A DNA stretch of 64,000 nucleotides from NCBI GenBank assembly GCA_002892395.1, contig NBBL01000006.1, positions 62,001 to 126,000 of the forward strand, read 5' to 3'. Below the pieces are notes generated by a model. The model saw nothing but the letters and a program-made list of their open reading frames with translations, was not told the DNA's origin and did no database searches. This DNA comes from Lachnospiraceae bacterium. GTDB lineage: Bacteria > Bacillota > Clostridia > Lachnospirales > Lachnospiraceae. This document shows positions 43,155 through 52,114 of this stretch, piece after piece (position 1 is the first letter of the stretch; every line of letters starts with the position of its first letter). A program made the position numbers and the translations under genes.

Positions 43155-44222
43155 TTACTCCATGTGTGACAGCTTCTCCGCCTGATCCGCCGCAATCAGA
43201 GCATCCAGAATCTCATCCAGCTCTCCGTTCAGGATCTGGTCAATTTTATAAAGTGTGAGCTTAATCCTGTGCTCTGTCACCCTTCCCTGGGGAAAATTAT
43301 AGGTTCGAATCTTTTCTGACCGATCTCCGGTCCCGATCTGGCTTCGCCGGGTCTCGGCTTCCTCCTCCTGCTTTCTGAGAAGTTCCATCCCGTACAGCTT
43401 ACTGCGCAGCAGACGAAACGCCTTTTCCTTGTTTTGCAGCTGCGATTTTTCTGTTTGTGAGTAGATCACAATCCCTGTCGGATAATGGGTCAAACGAACT
43501 GCGGAGTCGGTCGTATTCACACACTGCCCTCCGTTTCCCGAGGCACGCATCACATCAATGCGGATGTCCTTCATATCCAGCTTCACATCCACCTCTTCCG
43601 CCTCCGGCATGACCGCCACGCTCGCAGTGGAGGTGTGAATTCTTCCGCCGGACTCTGTCTCCGGCACCCGCTGCACCCGATGGACGCCGGACTCATATTT
43701 CAGGCGGGAATACGCGCCCTTTCCGGAAATGGTGGCGATCACCTCCTTAAAGCCGCCGATTCCGTTTTCACTCAAGCTGTCAATGTCCACGGACCAGTGA
43801 TGGGCGTCGGCATAGTGCTGGTACATGCGGAACAGCTCCGCTGCAAACAGGGCCGCCTCGTCGCCGCCGGCTCCCGCGCGAATCTCCAGCACGATATTTT
43901 TTTCATCATTCGGATCCTTCGGCAGCAGCAAAAAACGGATTCTCTGCTCCAACTTTTCTCTTCTCTCCCTTGTGTCCGCCAGCTCCTCCTTGGCCAGCGT
44001 TCGCAGCTCTTCTTCGCGCTCCGTCTCCAAAAGGAGCTTTGCCTCCTCCTCATCCCGTTCCGCCTTCCGGTAGGCGAGATACGCTTCCACCAGCGGCTTA
44101 AGCTCGGCCTGCTCCTTCATCATGGAACAAAAGCGGCTCTGATCGCCGGTCACCGCCGGATCTGACAGTCCTGCCATCAGTTCCTCATAATGCACCAGCA
44201 TCCCCTTTAAATGTTCAAACAT
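43155..44222 (-). CDS. prfA: Peptide chain release factor 1
   Basis: The class I release factor reads UAA and UAG. 355 aa, normal length. The GGQ catalytic motif is in [18 protein letters not shown], and the codon-recognition loop [14 protein letters not shown] contains the P-x-T element of RF1. The downstream prmC encodes the methyltransferase that modifies the Gln of GGQ. It is the last gene of a prmC-containing minus-strand cluster. Confidence 0.96.
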   Translation of the reverse strand: MFEHLKGMLVHYEELMAGLSDPAVTGDQSRFCSMMKEQAELKPLVEAYLAYRKAERDEEEAKLLLETEREEELRTLAKEELADTRERREKLEQRIRFLLLPKDPNDEKNIVLEIRAGAGGDEAALFAAELFRMYQHYADAHHWSVDIDSLSENGIGGFKEVIATISGKGAYSRLKYESGVHRVQRVPETESGGRIHTSTASVAVMPEAEEVDVKLDMKDIRIDVMRASGNGGQCVNTTDSAVRLTHYPTGIVIYSQTEKSQLQNKEKAFRLLRSKLYGMELLRKQEEEAETRRSQIGTGDRSEKIRTYNFPQGRVTEHRIKLTLYKIDQILNGELDEILDALIAADQAEKLSHME

Positions 44223-44287
44223 AGTCGTTCCTTTCCATGCTCACGCTCTTCCCGCTTCTTTTCCCTTCCTCTTCGGATTCCCGGCGC

Positions 44288-45208
44288 TCATCCCCGGCGC
44301 CCGCATACCACCCGATCCAGCCCCGAACGATCCTTCACACAACGAATTCCCCGGAATCCATGTTCCATGAGCAGGGTTTGTACAACAGCTCCCTGCTCAG
44401 ACCCGATCTCAAGAAAAATCCAACCGCCCGGCGTCAAATGCTCCGGCGCTTCTTCGGCGATCCTCCTGTAGAAGGAGAGCCCGTCCTTTTCTCCGTCCAG
44501 CGCCAGTCTGGGCTCGTGTTCCCTCACTTCCTCCATCAGGGTGTCAATCTGAGCGCTGGGAATATACGGCGGATTTGCGGTCACCACATCAAAATGTCTC
44601 CCGCAAAACGATGCAAACAGATCCGATCTCACCAGCTCCAGCTCCACATGATTGTTTGCTGCATTTCGATTGGCGACCCGAAGGGCATCTTCGGAAATAT
44701 CGCCGGCGGTCACCGCGGAAAAATGTCCGAGCCGTGCAAGTGCAATCGGAATGCACCCGCTCCCGGTGCAAAGATCAAGAAGGGTCAGGGGCTCCTTGTC
44801 CCCTCCCCCGGACATGTTTCTGCCCTCCCAAATCTTCAGCACTTCCTCCACCAGGATCTCCGTATCCTGCCGGGGAATCAGGACCCGCTCATCCACCTCC
44901 ATCGGAAAGCCGCAGAAGCTCTGCTCTCCGGTGATGTACTGAAGCGGAACGTGTGCGGCGCGGCGCGAAATTCCGGAAAAATAGGCGCGGATCAACTGCT
45001 CTCGCCTTTTGTCTTCCCCTTCCTCCCAATGACCCGGGGAGCAGGGGGGCATGTCTTCGTAGTGAAGCAGAAGCTGATTCCATGTCACAGAAAACACGGA
45101 AAAGAAAAGAAGCCGTGCATCCAGCTCAGCTTCCTCGATCTGCGCCGCTCTCAGGCGCCTTTTTCCCTCCCGGACCAGCCCCCGGCAGGTCCATTGCTTC
45201 GAGGTCAC
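44288..45208 (-). CDS. prmC: Release factor glutamine methyltransferase
   Basis: This SAM-dependent N5-glutamine methyltransferase (306 aa) acts on RF1 and RF2. The SAM-binding motif LLDLCTGSGCIPIALAR and the catalytic NPPY (VTANPPYIPSAQ) are present, with an N-terminal helical domain. It overlaps the DUF1385 gene by 4 bases and lies 65 bases upstream of prfA, its substrate gene. Confidence 0.95.
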   Translation of the reverse strand: MTSKQWTCRGLVREGKRRLRAAQIEEAELDARLLFFSVFSVTWNQLLLHYEDMPPCSPGHWEEGEDKRREQLIRAYFSGISRRAAHVPLQYITGEQSFCGFPMEVDERVLIPRQDTEILVEEVLKIWEGRNMSGGGDKEPLTLLDLCTGSGCIPIALARLGHFSAVTAGDISEDALRVANRNAANNHVELELVRSDLFASFCGRHFDVVTANPPYIPSAQIDTLMEEVREHEPRLALDGEKDGLSFYRRIAEEAPEHLTPGGWIFLEIGSEQGAVVQTLLMEHGFRGIRCVKDRSGLDRVVCGRRG

Positions 45209-46167
45209 AGCGCTGCCTCCTCCTTTCGGTCGAAATGCTCTCTGAGATAGCGCTTCCAGTCGAATACCGCCTCCACTGCCTGAATCGCCACCTCAATCAT
45301 GTCTTCTGTCGGCTCCCGGGTCGTCAAGCTCTGCATCCACATGCCCGGCCTGCTGAGCGCGTTCACCAGCCCATTGTCATGTGTCCCCGCCCAGCGCAGA
45401 ACCTCATAGGAGACCCCTGCAATCACGGGAATCAGCACCACCCTGGACACCGCGCGCATCCACAGGGTATCCGCCCGGATCACCATAAAAAACAGGATGG
45501 AGATCACCATAACAATCAGAATAAAGCTGGTACCGCAGCGCTTGTGCTCCCGGGAGCTTTTCATCACATTTTCGACTGTAAGCGGAAGCCCGTGCTCCAC
45601 ACAGTTAATGCACTTGTGCTCTGCTCCGTGGTACATGAAGGTGCGGTGAATGTCCTCCATCCGGGAGATCAGCTGAATATAACCGATAAAAATCAGAATG
45701 CGCAGCACGCCCTCCAGGAAGGCGACAAGCGTGTCCCCTGCTCCGACACGGCGTAAAAGCGACGCCAGCGCCATTGGGAGCAGCATAAAAATACAGATGC
45801 CCGCCAGAAACGAGCCTGCCATGATTGCACCCATGATGATTCCCTCTGCCCGCTCTCCGAAGTGTCGATCCAGCCACTGCTCAAGCCCCGAGGGCTCCTC
45901 TTCCTCTTCTGCGCCCTCCGCACAGATTGACGCCGACCAGTTCAGCGCCCGCATTCCCAGCACCATGGAATCCGCAAATGCAAAGACGCCGCGGATCAGA
46001 GGAAGGCGAAAAATGGGGTGACGCTCCGTCATGCTCACATAGTGCCTTCGATCCACCGCAATGCTTCCGTCCGCTCTTCTGACCGCACAGGCGTACTCAT
46101 CCCGGTTTTTCATCATAATGCCCTCCAGGATCGCCTGCCCTCCAATGCCGGAATATTGTTGTTTCAT
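45205..46167 (-). CDS. DUF1385 family membrane protein
   Basis: This 320-aa conserved membrane protein starts YSGIGGQAILEGIMMKNRDE and has about four to five hydrophobic helices (IIMGAIMAGSFLAGICIFML, FILIVMVISILFFMVI). Conserved His residues lie in MYHGAEHKCINCVEHG. The family is regularly next to rpmE, prmC and prfA in Firmicutes; its biochemical role is unknown to me. The start codon follows AGGAGGAAAC. Confidence 0.88.
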   Translation of the reverse strand: MKQQYSGIGGQAILEGIMMKNRDEYACAVRRADGSIAVDRRHYVSMTERHPIFRLPLIRGVFAFADSMVLGMRALNWSASICAEGAEEEEEPSGLEQWLDRHFGERAEGIIMGAIMAGSFLAGICIFMLLPMALASLLRRVGAGDTLVAFLEGVLRILIFIGYIQLISRMEDIHRTFMYHGAEHKCINCVEHGLPLTVENVMKSSREHKRCGTSFILIVMVISILFFMVIRADTLWMRAVSRVVLIPVIAGVSYEVLRWAGTHDNGLVNALSRPGMWMQSLTTREPTEDMIEVAIQAVEAVFDWKRYLREHFDRKEEAAL

Positions 46168-46208
46168 GTTTCCTCCTCCTGCTCATTCGAAGCAGAATAT
46201 AGCAAAAC

Positions 46209-46240
46209 GGGACTGAGTACGACTTCTCATACTCAGCCCC
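46209..46240 (-). terminator. Terminator of rpmE
   Basis: On the minus strand GGGGCTGAGTA / TACTCAGTCCC with a 10-base loop is followed by GTTTTG. Confidence 0.65.
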
Positions 46241-46255
46241 GCCTTCTTACCGTTT

Positions 46256-46465
46256 TTACGCCTCAGCGTTCATGCCGTACTTTCTGTTGAACTTCTCAAC
46301 ACGACCGCGGGCAGCGCCTGCCTTCTGCTGGCCGGTATAGAAGGAGTGACACTTGGAGCAAACCTCCACGTGAATCTCCTGCTTGGTAGATCCGGTCACA
46401 AAGGTGTTTCCGCAGTTGCAGGTAACAGTCGCCTGGTAGTAATTCGGATGGATTCCCTCTTTCAT
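46256..46465 (-). CDS. rpmE: Ribosomal protein bL31, zinc type
   Basis: This 69-aa large-subunit protein has four Zn ligands: Cys in CNCG and CSKCH. The C+ form is the Zn-replete paralogue. The ATG at 46465 is preferred over a GTG three codons upstream, because GAGG precedes it at a proper distance and the product begins [11 protein letters not shown] as in the family. It has its own promoter and a hairpin-rich leader downstream of rho. Confidence 0.95.
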   Translation of the reverse strand: MKEGIHPNYYQATVTCNCGNTFVTGSTKQEIHVEVCSKCHSFYTGQQKAGAARGRVEKFNRKYGMNAEA

Positions 46466-46584
46466 TTGTTTCACCTCACTTCAATCGTGTTATCTGAAAG
46501 CGGCAGACCGCTTTTTCCATCAATAAAACCTGCTGTTCCGTAGAACAGCTTAGACAGTATAGCACAGAGCATTTTCAAATGCAA
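46466..46584 (-). promoter_or_regulatory. rpmE promoter and structured leader
   Basis: On the minus strand TTGCAT (46579-46584) and TATACT (46556-46561) are 17 bases apart. The roughly 85-base leader then forms two compact hairpins: CTGTTC-CGTA-GAACAG at 46533-46548 and AAAGCGG-CAGA-CCGCTTT at 46497-46514. L31 leaders with autoregulatory structures are known in Firmicutes, so this may be one; I cannot confirm a match to a named family. Confidence 0.55.
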
Positions 46585-46601
46585 GAAAAAATATGGCGGC
46601 A

Positions 46602-48377
46602 TCACAAGGATCGGGAAAGCTTTGCATTTCGTATCAGCTCCGCATTGCTTCGAGTCGTGGCAAACCGGTTTAAGATGCGCTCCACGCTGTCCTCCGGATG
46701 TGCGCCGTTTGTCATGCGGCGTATCATGTCCAAAACCTCCTTTTCGTCCCGCGTCAGCAAAAGATCATCCCGACGGGTTCCGCTTTTCAGTATGTCGATC
46801 GCGGGAAACACCCGCCGCTCCGACAGCTTGCGATCCAATACCAGCTCCATATTCCCGGTTCCCTTAAATTCCTCATACACCACATCGTCCATGCGGCTGC
46901 CCGTATCGACCAGCGCCGTCGCAAGGATCGTCAGGCTGCCGCCCTCTCTCATGTTTCGCGCAGCGCCGAAGAAGCGCTTCGGCATATATAACGCCGCAGG
47001 ATCCAGCCCCCCGGAAAGCGTGCGCCCGCTGGGCATGACAGTCAGGTTGTAGGCCCGGGCCAGACGGGTGATGGAATCCAGGAGGATGATAACATCTTTT
47101 TTCTGCTCCACCAACCGCTTCGCGCGTTCAATCACCATTTCCGAGACCCGCTTATGCTGCTCCGGCTCCCGGTCAAATGTGGAATAGATGACCTCGACCC
47201 GCGGTCCCTCAATGTACTCCTTGATATCCGTCACTTCCTCCGGGCGCTCATCAATCAGAAGAATGAGCAGCTGCATATCCGGCATCGTTTCATTCACGGT
47301 CTTTGCGATCTGCTTCAGAAGGGTTGTCTTTCCCGCCTTCGGCGGAGAAACAATCATGCCGCGCTGCCCCTTTCCGATGGGGGAGATCAGGTCCACCATG
47401 CGCATTGCCGTGGAGCCGCCCGCCGTTTCCAGATGGATTCGCTCATTTGGAAAAATCGGCGTCATATCTTCAAAATTCATTCGCCCCGACAGCTCTCCCG
47501 GGCGCATTCCATTGACCGTATTGACATATAAGAGGGCAGCAAACTTTTCCTTTTCGCTCCGGATGCGTTTCACGCCTGTGACCATGTCCCCTGTTTTCAG
47601 GCGGAATCTGCGAATCTGAGAGGGGGAGACATAAATATCGTCCTCCCCCGGAAGGTAGTTTTCCGAACGGATAAAGCCATACCCTTCCTGCATCACCTCA
47701 AGAATCCCGGAAGCCAGCGGTCCCTGATCCGCCGCCTCCCGTAGCTCCTCCGGGAGTGCCGCTGCTCCGGACAAGGCCGCTGCCCGGACGCTCTGCTCCG
47801 CTTCCCCCCGCTGGCGAATCCCGGTGTCCGACGGCTGATTCGCCCCGGTCTTCGGTACCCTAGTCTTCGGCATTCGGCTCCGCTCCGCTTCCCCCTGCTG
47901 GCGAATCCCGGTGTCCGGCGGTTGGTTTGCCCCGGCCTTCCGTGTCCCGGTGTCCGGCGACTGGTTTGCCCCGGTCTTCGGCATCCCGGTCCTAGGCATT
48001 CTGTTCCGCTCCGCTTCCCCCTGCTGGCGAATCCCGGTGTCCGGCAGTTGGTTTGTCCCGATCTTCCGTGTCCCGGTGTCCGATGGCTGATTCGCCCCGA
48101 TCTTCGGCGTCTCGGTCTTCGGCACTCGGCTCCGCTCCGCTTCCCCCCGCTTCCGGGAGGGAGGCTTCGACGGTTGATTTACCTCGGCTTTCGGCGTTCC
48201 CGGCGTCTCGGAATCCGCTCCGGAGGCCGCCTCCTTTTCCCGAATTCCCTCCTCATATCGTTCCGACAACCAGTCCACCAATTCCTGCTTCCGCTTAGAG
48301 CTGCTTCCCTTCATCCCCTGAAGCTTCGCCAACTCTCTCAGCTCTGCCACTGACAGGGTTTTCAGCTTTTCTTTCAT
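46602..48377 (-). CDS. rho: Transcription termination factor Rho with repeat-rich insert
   Basis: This hexameric RNA helicase is 591 aa against about 420 in E. coli. Residues 1-50 are the Rho N-terminal helical domain (LSVAELRELAKLQGMKG). Residues about 60-205 are a disordered, basic, Gln/Pro/Arg-rich insert of repeats such as GANQPPDTGIRQQGEAER. The CSD RNA-binding domain follows (SGILEVMQEGYGFIRS). The ATPase core has Walker A SPPKAGKTTLLKQ near 345, the Q-loop region and the C-terminal RGGLDPAALYMPKRFFGAARN-like region. The start overlaps the rarA stop by four bases. Inserts at this position occur in other Rho proteins and extend RNA binding. Confidence 0.95.
   Translation of the reverse strand: MKEKLKTLSVAELRELAKLQGMKGSSSKRKQELVDWLSERYEEGIREKEAASGADSETPGTPKAEVNQPSKPPSRKRGEAERSRVPKTETPKIGANQPSDTGTRKIGTNQLPDTGIRQQGEAERNRMPRTGMPKTGANQSPDTGTRKAGANQPPDTGIRQQGEAERSRMPKTRVPKTGANQPSDTGIRQRGEAEQSVRAAALSGAAALPEELREAADQGPLASGILEVMQEGYGFIRSENYLPGEDDIYVSPSQIRRFRLKTGDMVTGVKRIRSEKEKFAALLYVNTVNGMRPGELSGRMNFEDMTPIFPNERIHLETAGGSTAMRMVDLISPIGKGQRGMIVSPPKAGKTTLLKQIAKTVNETMPDMQLLILLIDERPEEVTDIKEYIEGPRVEVIYSTFDREPEQHKRVSEMVIERAKRLVEQKKDVIILLDSITRLARAYNLTVMPSGRTLSGGLDPAALYMPKRFFGAARNMREGGSLTILATALVDTGSRMDDVVYEEFKGTGNMELVLDRKLSERRVFPAIDILKSGTRRDDLLLTRDEKEVLDMIRRMTNGAHPEDSVERILNRFATTRSNAELIRNAKLSRSL
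47800..48180 (-). repeat. In-frame tandem repeats in rho
   Basis: Several imperfect units of about 36-75 bp, each with CGAATCCCGGTGTCCGGC and CCCCGGTCTTCGGC words, encode the GANQ-PPDTGIRQ-GEAER-PKT repeats of Rho. Copy differences are mostly substitutions that keep the frame, a sign of repeat expansion and drift under coding constraint. Confidence 0.85.
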
Positions 48378-49699
48378 CTATCTTCCTCTCCGCGCAGAAC
48401 GTTCAAATGCGCCTGTATGGTTTTTTCATATCCGTTTTCTGTCGGTCGGTAAAATTTTCTGTCCGTCAGTCCATCCGGCAGATATTGCTGCTTGACATAA
48501 TGGTTCGGGTAGTCATGGGCATACAGATAGCCGATCCCGTGTCCCAACTCCTCATGTCCCCGGTAATGCGCATCCTGCAAATGCACCGGAATCGGCGCGG
48601 TGACTCCCGATTTCACCGCCTCCATCGCCTCATAAACCGCATTGGTGGATGCATTCGATTTCGGAGCGCAGGCAATGTAGATGCACGCCTGACTCAGAAT
48701 CAGCTGACTCTCCGGCATTCCCACACGCTCCACCTCCTGGGCTGCGCTTGCCGCCACAACCATCGCCATCGGATCTGCGTTTCCCACATCCTCCGATGCA
48801 CAGATCATCATGCGGCGCGCAATCAATTTGATATCCTCCCCCGCATACAGCATGCGGGCCAGATAATAGACCGCCGCATCCGGATCGGAGCCCCGCATGC
48901 TTTTGATGAACGCGGAAATTGTGTCGTAATGATTGTCCCCATCCCTCTCGTAGCGAAGCACCCGCTTCTGAATACATTCCGACGCCACCTCCGGTGTAAT
49001 GCGGATCACCCCGTCCTCTTCAGGCGGCGTCGTCAATACGCCAAGCTCCAACGCGTTAAGGGCCGCTCTGGCATCTCCGTTTGCCGCATCCGCCAAAAAT
49101 TGAAGTGCATCCTCTGCAATTTCAGCCCGGTAATTTCCCAGCCCTTTCTTCTCATCCCGAAGCGCGCGCCGAAGCAACACACAGATCTCTTCCGGCTTCA
49201 ATTCCTTCAGCTCAAAAACCCGGGAACGGCTGAGCAATGCCGAATTCACCTCAAAGTAAGGGTTCTCTGTGGTCGCACCGATGAGAATCAGCGTCCCGTC
49301 CTCCACAAAGGGCAACAGGTAGTCCTGCTGGCTTTTATTGAAGCGGTGAATCTCATCAATAAAGAGAATGGTTTTCTTCCCGTACCCAAACCCTGCCTTT
49401 GCCTGCGCCACAGCTTCCTCCATGTCCTTTTTCCCTGCGGAGGTGGCATTAATCTGACAAAACGCTGCCTTTGTGGTATTTGCAATGACGCGGGCAAGTG
49501 TTGTTTTTCCGGTGCCGGGCGGACCGTAAAAGATCAGGGAGCCCAGCTGATCCGCACGAATCGCCCGGTAAAGAAGCTTATCCTTTCCCAGAATATGCTC
49601 CTGTCCCACCACCTCCTCCAAGGTCTCAGGACGCAGACGGACAGCCAGCGGCGCCTCTTTTTTCAGCGTTTCTTCACGCATGTAATCAAACAAATCCAT
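48374..49699 (-). CDS. rarA: Replication-associated recombination protein A (AAA+ ATPase)
   Basis: This 441-aa RarA/MgsA clamp-loader-like ATPase acts at stalled replication forks. It has RPETLEEVVGQEHILG, Walker A YGPPGTGKTT, Walker B ILFIDEIHRFNKSQQD, the sensor region GATTENPYFEVNSALLSRSR and the family C-terminal domain. Normal length. It is upstream of rho with overlapping stop and start codons. Confidence 0.95.
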   Translation of the reverse strand: MDLFDYMREETLKKEAPLAVRLRPETLEEVVGQEHILGKDKLLYRAIRADQLGSLIFYGPPGTGKTTLARVIANTTKAAFCQINATSAGKKDMEEAVAQAKAGFGYGKKTILFIDEIHRFNKSQQDYLLPFVEDGTLILIGATTENPYFEVNSALLSRSRVFELKELKPEEICVLLRRALRDEKKGLGNYRAEIAEDALQFLADAANGDARAALNALELGVLTTPPEEDGVIRITPEVASECIQKRVLRYERDGDNHYDTISAFIKSMRGSDPDAAVYYLARMLYAGEDIKLIARRMMICASEDVGNADPMAMVVAASAAQEVERVGMPESQLILSQACIYIACAPKSNASTNAVYEAMEAVKSGVTAPIPVHLQDAHYRGHEELGHGIGYLYAHDYPNHYVKQQYLPDGLTDRKFYRPTENGYEKTIQAHLNVLRGEEDR

Positions 49700-49716
49700 T
49701 CTTCACTCCCATTGAC

Positions 49717-50973
49717 TCATTTTGATTGTTTCGGTTCTTCCGGAATCAGGCGAAGATGCGAAAGATCCGATTCCGGGCCCTGAGCTTCCTCCTCCACCAG
49801 ACGAAAATCCTTGTAATACGCGCCCTCCTGAAGAAAATCGGAAAAAATCCATTCGGCTTCTCTTCCCGTCTCTCTGTCATAATTGCTGGTGTCAAAGATG
49901 CGCCAGACTCCGTCTATTTTCCCCATGCCGAAAATATGCTCCATGCTGTCATCCTTTGTATCGGCCACAACGCTGACATAGGGAATTCCGCTGTGACCAA
50001 ACAAAAGCCCGGTCAAAGCATTGTATCCAACACAGGCTGTCACCCCGCTTTGAAGCGCATCCTCCAGGCTGTTCCGCACAAACGTCTTGTCGTAGCTCAA
50101 CCGATCTGCCACGTAGTCGCTGATGTCCTTCGCCCGACCCGCTTCGCTCTTTCCCTCCGTCCGTCTCTTCACCTCTTCAATCACAGCCAATGCCTTCTGA
50201 ACCGTCCGATAATGATTCGCTGCCTCTTCTTCGGTAAACCGCCCCTCCGTCTCCACACACACCAGCAGCGCTCCGTTTGGCTCCGTCAAAAACAGCACAT
50301 TCGGCGTCGAAAAAAACAAAAGTCCGCTCAGCACTTCCAGATAAGCCCGGGTGTAGTGCTCCGCCGGACCTTCATAAAGCGTAAGCACATGCTGCTTCTT
50401 CTCTTCCAGCATGACTCGTTCCCGCTCATACCAGATGCAGCTCATGAGGTAACTGATATCCACCTCTTTTTTGATTGCATTGGTCTCAAAGCAATAGAGT
50501 GCCTCTGCCGCTGCCCGCGCGTCTGCCTCGGTGTAGCCGAAGTCCCGCTTCGCCTCCGGCGCATCCGGATCCTTTTCCATGCGAATCATCGTCTGCGCGT
50601 GCTCCGAAGCCTCCCGAAGCACGCCCGAACCAAGCGCCGCCCCTCGCGTACTGCCTCCGGCTTTCGCACTGCTTCCGGCTTTCGCACCGCTTCCGGCTTT
50701 CGCACCGCTTCCGGTTTCCACACCGCTTCCGGATCTCGCACTACTTCCGGATTTGGCACGGTTTCCGGTTTCCGCACCGCTTCCGGTTTCCGCGCTGCCT
50801 CCGGTTTTCGCACTGCCTCCGGTTTTCGCACTGCCTCCGGTTTTCGCACTGCCTCCGGCTGCCTCCGCCCTCTGGGGCAAGCCACTGATCGCCAGCAATG
50901 CTGCCAGCAGCAGCGCAGCCGTCTTTTTCACAGGATTCCGCTTCAAATGACGTCCTTTCTTATGATAAATCAT
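49717..50973 (-). CDS. Secreted transglutaminase-like protein with repeat linker
   Basis: The 418-aa protein has a signal peptide (AALLLAALLAISGLPQRAEA, cleaved after AEA). Residues about 40-110 are low-complexity Gly/Ser/Ala/Lys repeats (GGSAKTGGSAKT and variants). The C-terminal half has a transglutaminase-like papain fold with the Cys in SGVTACVGYNALTGLLF, the His in MEHIFGMGKIDGVWRIFD and the Asp just after, forming the triad. Such clostridial proteins are probably cell-surface peptidases or cross-linkers, and the Lys-containing repeats could serve as tether or substrate. It lies 17 bases upstream of rarA on the same strand. Confidence 0.82.
   Translation of the reverse strand: MIYHKKGRHLKRNPVKKTAALLLAALLAISGLPQRAEAAGGSAKTGGSAKTGGSAKTGGSAETGSGAETGNRAKSGSSARSGSGVETGSGAKAGSGAKAGSSAKAGGSTRGAALGSGVLREASEHAQTMIRMEKDPDAPEAKRDFGYTEADARAAAEALYCFETNAIKKEVDISYLMSCIWYERERVMLEEKKQHVLTLYEGPAEHYTRAYLEVLSGLLFFSTPNVLFLTEPNGALLVCVETEGRFTEEEAANHYRTVQKALAVIEEVKRRTEGKSEAGRAKDISDYVADRLSYDKTFVRNSLEDALQSGVTACVGYNALTGLLFGHSGIPYVSVVADTKDDSMEHIFGMGKIDGVWRIFDTSNYDRETGREAEWIFSDFLQEGAYYKDFRLVEEEAQGPESDLSHLRLIPEEPKQSK
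50640..50870 (-). repeat. 18-bp in-frame tandem repeats in the transglutaminase-like gene
   Basis: About twelve 18-bp units of the type GCTTCCGGTTTTCGCACT encode six-residue GSAKTG-like blocks. The three copies nearest 50820-50860 are identical, which implies recent expansion; the others have drifted. Confidence 0.9.
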
Positions 50974-50982
50974 GCCGCTCTA

Positions 50983-50991
50983 TGCTATAAT
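50983..50991 (+). promoter_or_regulatory. Extended -10 promoter of the NYN-domain gene
   Basis: TGCTATAAT about 95 bases before the start codon, with no good -35 box. Confidence 0.5.
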
Positions 50992-51086
50992 AGCTTCGAT
51001 TCATGTCGTACTGCTCTCTTGTCCGGATGCCCGACTCCTTCCGACAGGAGATTTGCAGTTCACAATCAGAAAAAATAAGGAGATTT

Positions 51087-51839
51087 ATGAATACAGAAAA
51101 CAAAGAAATGCGCATTGCCGTACTGATTGACGCGGAAAATGTCGCGAGCAAATACATTGATATTGTGCTGAGCGAAGCCAACGCACTGGGAAATATCATC
51201 ATCAAACGCATCTACGGGGACTGGACCAGCCCGCAAATGAGCTCCTGGCGCCCTGTCATTCTGGACAGCTCCGTGCAGCCGATTCAGCAATATTCCAACG
51301 TGTCCGGGAAAAATTCTTCCGATTCTGCCTTGATTATTGATGCCATGGATCTGCTCTATCAGGGTCGTCTGGACGGCTTTTGCATCGTGTCCTCCGACTC
51401 AGATTTCACCCGGCTGGCTGCGAGACTGCGCGAATCCGAGATGTACGTCCTCGGCATGGGAGAACAGAAAACGCCAAAGAGCTTTATCAGCGCCTGCAAT
51501 AAGTTTTCCTACATTGATCTGCTCTACAATGCAAGCCTGACAGAGCGACGCACCGTGAAGGGGGAGGAACGCACCGAGACCGGAGAAAAGTCCGCCGATG
51601 GAGTGCGCCTCAAAGCCATTCGCGCGGCACTGATCCGCATTGCAGAGGAAAATTCGGATGACGATGGCTGGATCGCCTCCAGCCTGCTGGGAAATGTCCT
51701 GAATAAGCAGTACCCCGATTTCGATGTGCGTAACTTCCGCTACAAGAAATTCGTGCAGTTTATTGAATCTCTGCAGCTCTTTGAAAGCCGCCGCCAATCT
51801 CTGAACGTATATTTTCGACTCAAGGAGCCGCGTCAGTGA
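51087..51839 (+). CDS. NYN-domain (LabA/DUF88-like) protein with OST-HTH-type C-terminus
   Basis: The 250-aa protein has an N-terminal NYN/PIN-like nuclease domain with the acidic residues of AVLIDAENV (8-16), NSSDSALIIDAMDLLY and FCIVSSDSDFTRLAARLRE. The C-terminal 75 residues (DDDGWIASSLLGNVLNKQYPDFDVRNFRYKKF) resemble the OST-HTH/LOTUS RNA-binding fold. The combination suggests an RNA-processing or RNA-turnover factor. AAGGAG precedes the ATG at 51087. Confidence 0.85.
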   Translation: MNTENKEMRIAVLIDAENVASKYIDIVLSEANALGNIIIKRIYGDWTSPQMSSWRPVILDSSVQPIQQYSNVSGKNSSDSALIIDAMDLLYQGRLDGFCIVSSDSDFTRLAARLRESEMYVLGMGEQKTPKSFISACNKFSYIDLLYNASLTERRTVKGEERTETGEKSADGVRLKAIRAALIRIAEENSDDDGWIASSLLGNVLNKQYPDFDVRNFRYKKFVQFIESLQLFESRRQSLNVYFRLKEPRQ

Positions 51840-51909
51840 GCGCTGCTCCCCAGGCAGCGGAAAACCGCTTCGAACGCCGCCCGGCATGAACCGGGCTCCC
51901 AGAGGGAAG

Positions 51910-51940
51910 GCGCACCGCATCATGCCGGTGCGCTTTTTTT
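51910..51940 (+). terminator. Terminator of the NYN-domain gene
   Basis: GCGCACCG / CGGTGCGC hairpin with an eight-base loop, followed by seven T. Confidence 0.92.
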
Positions 51941-51991
51941 ATTTCCGGCCTCCGTGCCGCTCTGCCTCTCAATCCGAACCGGGAAGGATAG

Positions 51992-52030
51992 AAAAACAGC
52001 GAACGCCTCGCAGTGCAGGGCTTCCGCTGT
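51992..52030 (-). terminator. Terminator of tRNA-Arg
   Basis: On the minus strand ACAGCG..GCC / GGC..CGCTGT hairpin is followed by TTTTTC. Confidence 0.75.
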
Positions 52031-52040
52031 CATTCAATCA

Positions 52041-52114
52041 TGTGTCTGGCGGGATTCGAACCCGCGACCTTCAGAGTCGGAGTCTGACGCGCTATCCAGC
52101 TGCGCTACAAACAC
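52041..52114 (-). tRNA. tRNA-Arg (CCG anticodon)
   Basis: Cloverleaf on the minus strand: acceptor GTGTTTG / CAGACAC, anticodon stem TCAGA / TCTGA with loop CTCCGAC (anticodon CCG), and T arm with GGTTCGAATCC. The discriminator base is A, with no encoded CCA. It reads CGG codons. Confidence 0.95.

Noticed and set aside
43500-43560. GGQC instead of GGQH/GGQS in release factor 1
   Set aside because: The position after GGQ varies in Firmicutes RF1, and the catalytic GGQ is intact.
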